This document shows, in pieces, positions 41,822 through 49,268 of a stretch of 64,000 nucleotides of DNA. This stretch comes from Nocardia wallacei (lineage in GTDB: Bacteria > Actinomycetota > Actinomycetes > Mycobacteriales > Mycobacteriaceae): assembly GCF_029868745.1 (NCBI RefSeq), contig NZ_JARWOP010000255.1, positions 30,886 to 94,885 on the forward strand. Reading direction: 5' to 3'. The notes under the pieces were generated by a model that saw only the letters and a list, made by a program, of their open reading frames with translations, made no database searches and was not told where the DNA came from. Every line of letters begins with the position of its first letter. The first letter of the stretch is position 1. Both the position numbers and the translations under genes were made by a program.

Positions 41822-42180
41822 GATCTTGGAACTGCTCTGCGTACCCTCGCTCCTCAGCTCATCGAACAACTGACGGAACGCGGTATTGGCTCCGCAGCCT
41901 CACCGAGGAACTTCACACAGACGGACCGATGGGCAAGGCCATGCTCACGATCATGGCCGCATTCGCTCAGTTGGAACGAGACACCATGATCGAGCGGACC
42001 CGTGCCGGACTCGAGGCAGCAGCGGCCAACGGTCGCAAGGGTGGTCGCCCCCGCAAGGTGGACGATGCCGACGCCGCCAAGGCCCGCAAGATGAAAGACC
42101 AAGGTGTGAGCGTCCCGGATATCGTGAAGGTGCTCGGGTGCTCCCGGGCGACTGCCTATCGGTACTTGTCCGGGGAGTAG
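41822..42180 (+). pseudogene. serine recombinase remnant (truncated, frameshifted)
   Basis: The C-terminal half of a resolvase/invertase is readable: LRSLTEELHTDGPMGKAMLT, FAQLERDTMIERTRAGLEAA, GRKGGRPRKVDDADAAKA and the helix-turn-helix VPDIVKVLGCSRATAYRYL. Just before it, in another frame, stands ALRTLAPQLIEQLTERGIG, which is the preceding recombinase segment; restoring one base near 41889 joins GIG to LRSLTEEL. The catalytic serine domain is missing altogether. It is a decayed mobile-element gene at the edge of the accessory region. Confidence 0.85.
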
Positions 42181-42196
42181 ATTCCGAACATGGCAA

Positions 42197-42228
42197 AGGC
42201 CCCGGAGAAATCGGGGCCTGTTTCTTCT
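42197..42228 (+). terminator. terminator after recombinase remnant
   Basis: AGGCCCCG and CGGGGCCT pair around GAGAAAT and are followed by GTTTCTTCT. Confidence 0.75.
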
Positions 42229-42293
42229 CTGTGGTCCCTTGGACGGTCGGACCCACCCCGGACCACTCTAGCCAAGCTGGGCAGCCCAGTTGG

Positions 42294-43130
42294 TCATATA
42301 GACCGAATTTCGAGCGCTTTCCTGATTAGCTCCCTCGCCGCTTCTCCCGTCGCGGCCTGTTTTGCTAACACGTCGAAGGCTCGACCATAGAGCGCAATCT
42401 CTCTGGGTTGGGTAATCGTGATTCCTGCCGTGTGGCCTTCTATCTTCACCATCCGGTTGTCGAACATTACGAAGTTCTCCACCACTACGAGCCCGACCGC
42501 TTCTCTAGGAACTATTCCCAAGGTGACACGGGGCATTCCTATTATGGAGTGCAGTCTATCGAGCTGCCCTCTCATTACCTCATCACTGCCGATGGTGGTG
42601 TACAGAGATTGTTCGCCGATAAGAAAGTGAAACTTATGATTACGGCGGTAAAGAATTTGCTGACGTTCCATCCTCTTGGATACAGCTTGATCCAAATCAT
42701 CGGTTATGTCGTAGAAGTCGATAGCGTATTTTAGGATCGCTTCTGCATAATCTGCCGTTTGTAGAAGCCCTGTAATCACCTGGGGTTGCCAATTGCGGAT
42801 GTGGCCTGCTTCTGATTCTAGCTTGAGGGTTTGTTGCTGTATTCGTTTGATCCCAGCACCCAGGGCTTGCCGCCATTCGATGTATGCAGCGTCGATGTTG
42901 TGAACGGTGGCCAACAGATCTGCTAGTTGATCCTCGGCATTTGAGTGGGCACAGTAGGCGCGGATATCGTCATCAGACGGCTTTATCTTCCCGTACTCGA
43001 TTTTAGATACTTTGGACTCGTGCCATCCTTCGCGCCGCGAAAGCTCCCGGCCGGTGACTCCTGCCCTTCGGCGTACTTCTCGGAGCCGTTTACCGAGAGC
43101 TTCCCGCGCTTCCTGCACCGAGTTCGTCAC
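42294..43130 (-). CDS. XRE-type regulator with DUF5753 domain
   Basis: A 278-residue regulator: helix-turn-helix at about residues 12-65 (LGKRLREVRRRAGVTGRELS, ESKVSKIEYGKIKPS), then the DUF5753 ligand/partner domain with the typical QPQVITGLLQTADYAEAIL, ERQQILYRRNHKFHFLIGEQ and LDRLHSIIGMPRVTLGIVP. Its codon use has more A/T at third positions than surrounding genes, suggesting transfer. It is last in a three-gene minus-strand operon, overlapping the DUF6879 gene by four bases. In Streptomyces such regulators pair with DUF397-like small proteins. Confidence 0.9.
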   Translation of the reverse strand: MTNSVQEAREALGKRLREVRRRAGVTGRELSRREGWHESKVSKIEYGKIKPSDDDIRAYCAHSNAEDQLADLLATVHNIDAAYIEWRQALGAGIKRIQQQTLKLESEAGHIRNWQPQVITGLLQTADYAEAILKYAIDFYDITDDLDQAVSKRMERQQILYRRNHKFHFLIGEQSLYTTIGSDEVMRGQLDRLHSIIGMPRVTLGIVPREAVGLVVVENFVMFDNRMVKIEGHTAGITITQPREIALYGRAFDVLAKQAATGEAARELIRKALEIRSI

Positions 43131-43657
43131 TGTCCGGCGTTCATCACGTATTCGGAATATGGTGTTGCCAGCTTCCAGAGACGCTCCTTTGCGCTGTGAC
43201 AGTATGCGGCAATGTGCGGGTTGTCAGTTACTGCTGCTCCCGCCGGTTTCCCTTCCTTGTCGATAAGATTGAATGCTACTCGTTCATCATCGAAAAGCCA
43301 GAAATCATCTGTAAGTATTTCTCCGGCCAGATGGCGGGGCAAGTAGCGGATATCTTCGCCTACGTCGATATTGTCTACGGTTTCGCTGAGCAGCCACCTT
43401 TGATAGTCGCTGTGAGGTACAGTGACAACCCGGACACGGCTTACCGTCACTCCGCGCTGTCCCAGTTGTCGCATTCGTTCCGCCCATTCCCGCCACGCTT
43501 CGTCCGGCTCGGTAATTCGAGGCTCGCCTTTAAGGAATCGGCGAAAGGGCTCGGATTCGCTGGGTACGGCGTATGAGTCTCTGACTTCCAAATGAAATGC
43601 CGACCGTCGGCAGTCTCGGAAGAGATCTGGCCACGGATTATGCTGCATCAATTCCAC
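43127..43657 (-). CDS. DUF6879 family protein
   Basis: A 176-residue protein of the DUF6879 family seen beside XRE/DUF5753 regulators in actinobacteria. Signature parts: AFHLEVRDSYAVPSESEPFR, WREWAERMRQLGQRGVTVSR, VTVPHSDYQRWLLSET, NIDVGEDIRYLPRH and DDFWLFDDERVAFNL. No catalytic motif is recognised and its role is unknown. It overlaps the upstream gene by 20 bases and the regulator gene by four, so the three proteins are made together. GTG 43657 or ATG 43648 may be the start. Confidence 0.85.
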   Translation of the reverse strand: MELMQHNPWPDLFRDCRRSAFHLEVRDSYAVPSESEPFRRFLKGEPRITEPDEAWREWAERMRQLGQRGVTVSRVRVVTVPHSDYQRWLLSETVDNIDVGEDIRYLPRHLAGEILTDDFWLFDDERVAFNLIDKEGKPAGAAVTDNPHIAAYCHSAKERLWKLATPYSEYVMNAGQ

Positions 43658-43973
43658 CGTAGTATGTCCTTCGACTCATGGGGACCTCGATAGCAGTCTC
43701 GTAGGATTCCATCTTCAACTGTTCAATTGTATCGTGATCAGATATCGGCTCTCCGGCGAGGGTGAAGGTCCCTCGGCCGGTATCGGTCATTGTTGCGCCA
43801 AGGAAGGTGTCCTTTTCCGCGAATCCAAGCAGCAGATGTGGTATTTCTATTGTTCCTGCCATATCGATCTTCCAGCCGACAATTACATAGCTTTCGTGGT
43901 CGGTGGCGTACAGAGTCGGACAGTCGTTGACCTTTGAGCCACCCTTGCCAAGGAATCTCAGCCCATCAAGCAT
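43638..43973 (-). CDS. unrecognised 111-aa protein, first gene of XRE/DUF6879 operon
   Basis: The 111-residue product starts MLDGLRFLGKGGSKVNDCPT and appears beta-rich and soluble (YVIVGWKIDMAGTIEIPHLL, GRGTFTLAGEPIS), with a single early cysteine. I do not recognise a family. ATG 43973 follows AGGAGG at eight bases, a strong ribosome site. It heads the operon, so it is a likely partner of the DUF6879 protein and the DUF5753 regulator. Confidence 0.72.
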   Translation of the reverse strand: MLDGLRFLGKGGSKVNDCPTLYATDHESYVIVGWKIDMAGTIEIPHLLLGFAEKDTFLGATMTDTGRGTFTLAGEPISDHDTIEQLKMESYETAIEVPMSRRTYYGGIDAA

Positions 43974-44109
43974 GATCTTGCCTCCTGTCGAGTGGTGTGC
44001 TTGTGCTTGCACTGCCGTTTCTGATGTTCCCTCATAGTGGCTGGCTTCGCGTAACAATGCCCGATTCTGAGCAAGCTCATGCAAGTTCGTAGACCAGAGT
44101 TATTGCTGC

Positions 44110-44122
44110 TTCCTAGCGTCGT
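44110..44122 (+). promoter_or_regulatory. shared promoter element, module copy 1
   Basis: TTCCTAGCGTCGT, identical to the element at 44885. It contains TAGCGT, which fits a TAnnnT -10 box, 70 bases before the first microprotein start. Confidence 0.5.
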
Positions 44123-44191
44123 TTGCTGGCACCCGGGATCGGCGGAGCTGTCCCGGCCCGGGTCGCCCACCAACGACTATGAGGGGTCGAC

Positions 44192-44356
44192 ATGGAGCGG
44201 CGCACAAGGATTTTCGAGTTCCCCGGAGGCTTCCTGGAAGTCGAGGACTATGGGGATACCGACCCGGAATACGGTCCCGGGGTCTACATGGAGTCCTACC
44301 TGCCAGACAAGACCGAACCGGCAGAGGACGACAGGACGGCACCGGAGGCGTCATGA
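44192..44356 (+). CDS. 54-aa acidic FEFPGG peptide, copy 1
   Basis: The product starts MERRTRIFEFPGGFLEVEDY and continues strongly acidic to EDDRTAPEAS, with no membrane segment. It is homologous to the product of 44952: both have basic starts, F-E-F-P-G-G, an acidic middle and end in EAS. GAGGGGTCGA stands one base before ATG in both copies and serves as ribosome site. Its stop overlaps the next start (ATGA). I know of no function; size, acidity and pairing with a membrane peptide suggest an accessory or regulatory peptide. Confidence 0.72.
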   Translation: MERRTRIFEFPGGFLEVEDYGDTDPEYGPGVYMESYLPDKTEPAEDDRTAPEAS

Positions 44357-44499
44357 GCTGGCACCTCGGCCTGTTCGTCGTGATCGCGCTACCGGTGACC
44401 GTGTTCATGGTCGCTGTGTTCTGGCCTGATCGTGCACCGAAGGACCGGACTGTCCAGGCGATTCGGAAACGAATCGAGCAGGAGAATGCGGACGGCTGA
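44353..44499 (+). CDS. 48-aa one-pass membrane peptide, copy 1
   Basis: MSWHLGLFVVIALPVTVFMV opens a single transmembrane helix ending at VFWPDRAPKDR, followed by a short charged tail TVQAIRKRIEQENADG. The tail should lie in the cytoplasm by the positive-inside rule. It overlaps the acidic peptide gene by four bases, so the two are translated together. The homologous gene at 45110 shares the helix, the VFWP motif and the AIR tail. Function unknown. Confidence 0.72.
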   Translation: MSWHLGLFVVIALPVTVFMVAVFWPDRAPKDRTVQAIRKRIEQENADG

Positions 44500-44951
44500 A
44501 GGGTGCGCCGACGCCCGTGCTCCGCCGGACTCCTTTCTTACGTCGAACGGTAACCGACACTCGGCACCCTCGGTCTTCCCGCGCTGTTCTTCCGGGGGTG
44601 TTTGAATACCGAACGCCGCGCCCGCCAAGCGGCCCTGTATGACTTGTAGGCGGACGAAACCCGTCATGTCAATAGTCGGAGACGTAGGCAGGGCCCTTCA
44701 AGCGCTCAGGCGAGACTGGTTTAGCCACTCCCCAACTCGAGATGCATGATTGTTGCCCCCTACCTTGGATCTTGCGAAGGTTTTCTGTGTCCAAGACATG
44801 GTGCCGCGGCCGTGGGCCGAGAAAGCGCTGTTTGGACAATATCTGTCAAACTCAAGCAAACATCTGGCGCTGTTGGCTCGCGCGTTCCTAGCGTCGTATC
44901 AGGATCCGGTGTAGCCGTCCCGGATGGTGACCAACGACAGGAGGGGTCGAG
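44500..44951. other. intergenic region between the two module copies
   Basis: No credible gene on either strand; a 69-codon plus-strand frame from 44746 runs through the promoter and ribosome site of copy 2 and is dismissed. The right-hand end repeats the promoter and leader of copy 1. Confidence 0.5.
44885..44897 (+). promoter_or_regulatory. shared promoter element, module copy 2
   Basis: TTCCTAGCGTCGT, identical to 44110-44122, 55 bases before the second FEFPGG gene. CCAACGAC and GAGGGGTCGA further down are also common to both leaders. Confidence 0.5.
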
Positions 44952-45113
44952 ATGAACTGGCGGGCAAGAGTCTTCGAATTTCCCGGTGGGATGTTGGAGC
45001 TTCGTGGGTATGAGGACGACTCGGGGGATGGTGACGTGGGCACCGGTGCTCGTCTGGAGGTCGACGGGCGTAGTGGAGAGGACGAGGGCAGTGGCGAGGC
45101 GGAGGCCTCGTGA
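44952..45113 (+). CDS. 53-aa acidic FEFPGG peptide, copy 2
   Basis: MNWRARVFEFPGGMLELRGY is followed by a Gly/Asp/Glu-rich stretch ending GEAEAS. It matches the 44192 product in length, in the FEFPGG core and in its ends, while the middle has diverged to GC-rich codons. Identical ribosome site GAGGGGTCGA one base before ATG. Its stop overlaps the next gene (GTGA). Function unknown; presumably the same as copy 1. Confidence 0.72.
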   Translation: MNWRARVFEFPGGMLELRGYEDDSGDGDVGTGARLEVDGRSGEDEGSGEAEAS

Positions 45114-45328
45114 GTGGGATCGGTTGGCGCGCTGGGTTGCTCGTTGTGATCGGTATCCCGCTTGCCGTGTTGGCCGGTGCGGTGTTCTGGCCGCAGCGGT
45201 TACCGCGAGGGAGGTCGGTCGAGGCGATTCGGGAGCGGGGTCGAGCGCGAAGATGCCGGTGGGTAGGGCCAGCACTTTGTGAAAACGGCTGCCTCCCAAC
45301 GTGTTCCGGGAGACAGCCGTTTCGGTGA
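45110..45328 (+). CDS. one-pass membrane peptide, copy 2, frameshifted tail
   Basis: GTG start; MSGIGWRAGLLVVIGIPLAV forms the membrane helix, ending AVFWPQRLPRGRSVEAIRER. Up to this point it matches copy 1. The frame then continues for some 25 unrelated residues through the terminator. Removing one G from the GGGG run at 45237-45240 would give RVEREDAGG and a stop, closely matching RIEQENADG-stop of copy 1. The annotated tail is therefore probably the result of a one-base insertion or a sequencing error. Confidence 0.65.
   Translation: MSGIGWRAGLLVVIGIPLAVLAGAVFWPQRLPRGRSVEAIRERGRARRCRWVGPALCENGCLPTCSGRQPFR
45283..45322. terminator. bidirectional terminator
   Basis: AAACGGCTG and CTCCC pair with GGGAG and CAGCCGTTT (one mismatch) around AACGTGTTCC, between the convergent membrane peptide and ssuD genes. 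TTT ends the hairpin on each strand. Confidence 0.8.
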
Positions 45329-45334
45329 ATACCC

Positions 45335-46489
45335 CTAGCTGCTGCTGGCGGCCGCCGATGAGGCGAAAGGGGTTCCGGTTACGCGGGTTTCCCGTTGGGC
45401 CGGGGGCTTCCAGAGGCCGCGGCGCTGGAGGATGGGGAGGACGCCCTCGCCGAACCAGTAGGCCTCTTCGACGTGGGGGTAGCCGGAGAGGATGAAGTGG
45501 TTGATGCCGAGGCGGGAGTATTCGATGAGGCGTTCGGCGACTTCCTCGTGCGAGCCGACCAAGGCGGTGCCGGCGCCACCGCGGACCAGGCCCACGCCCG
45601 CCCACAGGTTCGGGGCGATCTCGAGGCGCTCGGTGGAGCCGCCGTGCAGGTCCAGCATGCGGCGCTGGCCCTCGGATTCGCTGCGGGCCAGGCTCGCCTG
45701 CACCCGCTCGATCTCGGCGGGGTCGACCGCCTCGAGCAGCCGGTCGGCTTCGGCCCACGCCTGTTCGGAGGTGTCGCGGGAGATGACGTGGATGCGCAGG
45801 CCGTAGTCGAGCTTGCGGCCGCGGTCCACCGCGAGGCGGCGGACCCACTCCAGCTTCTTGCTCACCGCGAAAAGCGGTTCGCCCCAAGTGAGATACGTGT
45901 CGGCGTACTGGGCGGCCACCGGTCCGGCGGCCTCGGAGGAGCCGCCGAAGAAGATCGGCGGAACCGGATCGGGGTGATTGTTCAGCAGCGCGTTCTCGAC
46001 CCGGATGTGCTCACCCTCGAAGCTGACCGGCTCGTGCGAGCGCCACAGCTCGCGCACCACGTGCAGGAATTCGCCGGTGCGCTGGTAGCGCTGCTCCTTG
46101 TCCAGGAAATCGCCGAACGCGCGCTGCTCGTGCGGCTCGCCGCCGGTCACCACGTTCAGCAGCAGTCGCCCGCGCGAATGCCGCTGGTAGGTGCCCGCCA
46201 TCTGCGCGGCCAGCGTCGGGCTCACGATGCCGGGCCGGAAGGCCACCAGGAACTTGAGCGTCTCCGTGGTCTCCACCAGCATGGCCGTCGTCAGCCACGC
46301 GTCCTCGCACCACAGCCCGGTCGGGGTGAGTACGGCCTCGAAGCCGTTCTCCTCCGCGGCGCCGGCGATCTGGTTCAGATAGCGCAGCGAGGCCGGCCGG
46401 TCGCCGGACATCGCGGTGCCGTGCCCGCCCGCGATCAGGTTGCGCGAATCGCCGTAGGTCGGCAGAAACCAGTGGAACGATAAGGACAT
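45335..46489 (-). CDS. ssuD: FMNH2-dependent alkanesulfonate monooxygenase
   Basis: A 384-residue LLM-fold monooxygenase that cleaves the C-S bond of alkanesulfonates, releasing sulfite and an aldehyde with reduced FMN from a separate reductase. SsuD-type features: FHWFLPTYGDSRNLIAG, GFEAVLTPTGLWCEDAWL (Cys present), RLLLNVVTGGEPHEQRAFG, PPIFFGGSSEAAGPVAA and GLRIHVISRDTSEQAWAEA. It is the last gene of ssuC-ssuB-ssuA-ssuD, 14 bases after ssuA. The Ser/Ala tail is longer than usual. Confidence 0.9.
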   Translation of the reverse strand: MSLSFHWFLPTYGDSRNLIAGGHGTAMSGDRPASLRYLNQIAGAAEENGFEAVLTPTGLWCEDAWLTTAMLVETTETLKFLVAFRPGIVSPTLAAQMAGTYQRHSRGRLLLNVVTGGEPHEQRAFGDFLDKEQRYQRTGEFLHVVRELWRSHEPVSFEGEHIRVENALLNNHPDPVPPIFFGGSSEAAGPVAAQYADTYLTWGEPLFAVSKKLEWVRRLAVDRGRKLDYGLRIHVISRDTSEQAWAEADRLLEAVDPAEIERVQASLARSESEGQRRMLDLHGGSTERLEIAPNLWAGVGLVRGGAGTALVGSHEEVAERLIEYSRLGINHFILSGYPHVEEAYWFGEGVLPILQRRGLWKPPAQRETRVTGTPFASSAAASSS

Positions 46490-46503
46490 TCGTGCTGCTC
46501 CCT

Positions 46504-47505
46504 TCAGGAGGCCGGGGGAAAGAGGTCGTTGAAGCGGGTGTCGACGAAGTCGGCGACCCGCACCTTGTTCGGGATCAATTTCGCCTCGGTGAAGGCGTCG
46601 GCGACCTGCTGTTCGGCATCGATGGTCGCGGCGTCGAGCGGATGATCCTCGTAGGGATCACGTTTCGCGGCCACCAGCGTCACCTCGGTGGGCAGTCCGG
46701 TGAGCTGCCCCCAGGTCTGCGCCCACTGTTCGGGGTGTTGGTCGGCCCAGGCGTGGGCGCGCTGGATGCGCCCGACGAGGTCGCGAATGGCCGCCGTGCG
46801 CGACTTACTCTGTAGCGCTTTGGAGCCCGCGATGAAGAAGGCGTCACCGTTCACATAACCATTGCCGTCCACCAGGATTCGCGCGCCGGTCTGCGCCTGC
46901 CCCTGCGCGGTGTAGGGATCCCAGATAGACCAGGCGTCGACGCGACCGGTGCTCAACGCGGCCAGCGCGTCGGCGGGCTGCAGATACTGCGGCTGGATGT
47001 CGTCGAACGACAGCCCGTTCTTGGCGAGCACCGTGAGCAGGTGATGATGCGACGAACTGCCCTTGGCGACCGCGATCTTCTTGCCCTTCAGATCCGCGGG
47101 CGCGCGCAGCGGCGAATCCTTCGGCACCAATATCGCCTGCCCCGCCGTGCCGGCCCGGTACGCCGAAACGATCTTGATGGCGGACTTGGCGGCGGCCGCG
47201 AAGATCGGCGGCGAGTTCCCCACGCCGCCGAAATCGACAGCGCCGGAGTTGATCGCCTCCAACATCGGCGGCCCCGAGGTGTACTGCGACCATTCGATCT
47301 TGTACGGCACGGGTTTCAGCTCACCGGCCGATTCCAGCAGCGCCTGCAGTCCGGTGCCCTTCTGATCGCCGAGCCGCAGCGTCACCTGCGAGAAGTCCAC
47401 GCTGCCGTCGGCCCGGACGGCGGTGTCCTCGGCATCGTCGGTGCCGCAGGCCGTCGCGACGAGAGCGGTGAGCGCGAGTGCGGCGAAGAGTCGGCGGCTG
47501 ATCAT
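46504..47505 (-). CDS. ssuA: aliphatic sulfonate ABC transporter substrate-binding lipoprotein
   Basis: A 333-residue periplasmic-binding-type lipoprotein: signal peptide with ALTALVATAC lipobox (Cys about residue 20), then the NMT1/SsuA fold with LRLGDQKGTGLQALLESAGE, INSGAVDFGGVGNSPPIFAA, GKKIAVAKGSSSHHHLLTVL, and DAWSIWDPYTAQGQAQ. The GVGNSPP and WDPY stretches are characteristic of sulfonate binders. It overlaps ssuB by four bases (ATGA). Confidence 0.9.
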   Translation of the reverse strand: MISRRLFAALALTALVATACGTDDAEDTAVRADGSVDFSQVTLRLGDQKGTGLQALLESAGELKPVPYKIEWSQYTSGPPMLEAINSGAVDFGGVGNSPPIFAAAAKSAIKIVSAYRAGTAGQAILVPKDSPLRAPADLKGKKIAVAKGSSSHHHLLTVLAKNGLSFDDIQPQYLQPADALAALSTGRVDAWSIWDPYTAQGQAQTGARILVDGNGYVNGDAFFIAGSKALQSKSRTAAIRDLVGRIQRAHAWADQHPEQWAQTWGQLTGLPTEVTLVAAKRDPYEDHPLDAATIDAEQQVADAFTEAKLIPNKVRVADFVDTRFNDLFPPAS

Positions 47506-48275
47506 GCGGTTCCTTCGGTTTCCTCTACGGTGACGCCGAGATCGCCGAGCAGGCCCCGGCGCAGCGTCACGAATCGGGACTCCTCGCGGCGGCGCGGCCG
47601 CGGGAGATCGACGCGAATGTCGTTGGCGATGCGGCCGTCCGCGAGCACCAGCACGCGGTCCGCCAGCAACAGCGCCTCGTCGACATCGTGGGTGACCAGC
47701 AGCACGCCCGGCTGGTGCCGGTTCCACAGCTGGAGCACCAGCGCGTGAATAGTGATGCGGGTCAACGCGTCCAGCGCGCTGAACGGCTCGTCGAGCAGCA
47801 GCAGATCCGGATCGCGGACCAGCGCCCGCGCCAGCGACGCGCGCTGTGCCTCGCCGCCGGACAGGGTCAGGGGCCAGGCGTCGCCGCGCTCGGTGAGCCC
47901 GACCTCGGCCAGCGCCGCCCGCGCGGCGGCCTTCGGGTCGTGGTGCCGCAGCCCCAGAGTCAGATTGGCGTGCACGCGTTTCCACGGCACCAGCCGGGGT
48001 TCCTGGAACGCGACGGCCACGTCACCGGTGACGGTGAGTTCGCCGTCGTGTTCCCGGTCCAGTCCGGCGAGGGCGCGCAGCAGCGTCGACTTGCCGGTCC
48101 CGCTGCGACCCAGCAACGCGACGAACTCGCCCCGCGCGATGTCGAGATCCAGGCCGTCGAGCACGACCCGCTCGCCGAAAGCCTTGCTCAGCTTGCGAAT
48201 TCGCGCCACCACGGGCGCTTCGGCGGCGGGCGCGTCCGCCTCGGCCGTCAATTCCCCAAGAACCCGCGTCGCCAT
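47502..48275 (-). CDS. ssuB: aliphatic sulfonate ABC transporter ATPase
   Basis: About 257 residues: Walker A GRSGTGKST, Q-loop AVAFQEPRLVPWKRV (with the R-L-P-W typical of SsuB/TauB), signature LSGGEAQRASLARAL, Walker B LLLLDEPFSALD and LLVTHDVDEALLLADR. It energises sulfonate import. The start ATG 48275 lies inside the ssuC 3' end (28-bp overlap), and the gene overlaps ssuA by four bases, so the whole operon is translationally coupled. Confidence 0.9.
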   Translation of the reverse strand: MATRVLGELTAEADAPAAEAPVVARIRKLSKAFGERVVLDGLDLDIARGEFVALLGRSGTGKSTLLRALAGLDREHDGELTVTGDVAVAFQEPRLVPWKRVHANLTLGLRHHDPKAAARAALAEVGLTERGDAWPLTLSGGEAQRASLARALVRDPDLLLLDEPFSALDALTRITIHALVLQLWNRHQPGVLLVTHDVDEALLLADRVLVLADGRIANDIRVDLPRPRRREESRFVTLRRGLLGDLGVTVEETEGTA

Positions 48276-49072
48276 ACCAGCGCCTTCCTCTCGATCAGCC
48301 GGACCACCGCATCGGTGAGCAGGCCCAGCACGCTGTAGACCAGCAACCCGACCACGATGACGTCCGTGCGCAGGAACTCCCGGGCGTCGTTGATCAGAAA
48401 GCCCAGTCCCGCATCGGCATTCACCTGCTCGGCGACGATCAGCGCGAGCCACGCGACCCCGAGCGACTGCCGCAGCCCGACCAGGGTCTGCGGCAATGCT
48501 CCGGGCAGCACGATGTGGCCGATCGTGGCGAGCCGCGACAGTTGTTGTACGCGAGCGACTTCGGCGAGCTTGCCGTCCACGCCGCGAATTCCGGCGAAGG
48601 TGTTGAGGTAGAGCGGAATCGCGACGCCGAAGGCGACCAGCACGATCTTGGGCAGCTCACCGATGCCGAACCACAGGATCAGCAGCGGGATCAGGCCGTA
48701 GAACGGCAGCGTGCGCAGCATCTGCATGGGCGGGTCGACGATGTGCTCACCGAGCAGGCTGAGCCCGGCGATCACCGCCAGGCCGACGCCGATCACCGCG
48801 CCGATGGCGAAGCCGATGGCCGCCCGCTGCAGCGAGACCGAGATGGCCTCGGTCAGAGTGCCATCGCGGAGGAGTTCGATGGCGGTGTCCACCACGGTGG
48901 TCGGCGCGGCGAGCAGGCGCTCCGGCAGTACACCGGTGGAGCTGGCAAGTTGCCAGAGCACCACGATCAATACGGGCGAGACCAGACGCACCCACCGTGA
49001 GGTCGGTAATCGCGGGAGCCGGACCGGCGTCGACCGCAGGGCAAGTGATGACAACGCGAAAACCTCGTGCAC
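48248..49072 (-). CDS. ssuC: aliphatic sulfonate ABC transporter permease
   Basis: A 274-residue permease with six helices. The EAA loop is EVARVQQLSRLATIGHIVLPGALPQTL, with the G and P residues that contact SsuB. VSPVLIVVLWQLASSTGVLP and PFYGLIPLLILWFGIGELPK are typical of SsuC/TauC. It is the first gene of the operon. Start ATG 49072; the 196 bases upstream hold no gene, and no riboswitch was recognised there. Confidence 0.9.
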   Translation of the reverse strand: MHEVFALSSLALRSTPVRLPRLPTSRWVRLVSPVLIVVLWQLASSTGVLPERLLAAPTTVVDTAIELLRDGTLTEAISVSLQRAAIGFAIGAVIGVGLAVIAGLSLLGEHIVDPPMQMLRTLPFYGLIPLLILWFGIGELPKIVLVAFGVAIPLYLNTFAGIRGVDGKLAEVARVQQLSRLATIGHIVLPGALPQTLVGLRQSLGVAWLALIVAEQVNADAGLGFLINDAREFLRTDVIVVGLLVYSVLGLLTDAVVRLIERKALVWRRGFLGN

Positions 49073-49268
49073 TGGTAGCGGACTGTGTCGGCGGTGCCGA
49101 ACGGTCGGCGGCCCAGATTCAGATAGTGCCCGCGGCGGGACGCGAAGTCACCGGTTGAAATCTGCCTGGTTCTTAGCCCTGACAAATCGCTGAGAACTCG
49201 CTGAGACTTGGCGGCAGCCGCAGCAGGTTACCCGGGCCGCCGCGGCACTTCCGGCGAATCCGCCACCC

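Noticed and set aside
44746..44955. 69-codon gene on the plus strand
   Set aside because: No ribosome site, and it covers the promoter and leader shared with module copy 1.
49073..49268. Riboswitch upstream of ssuC
   Set aside because: The 196 bases show no S-box or other aptamer core I recognise.
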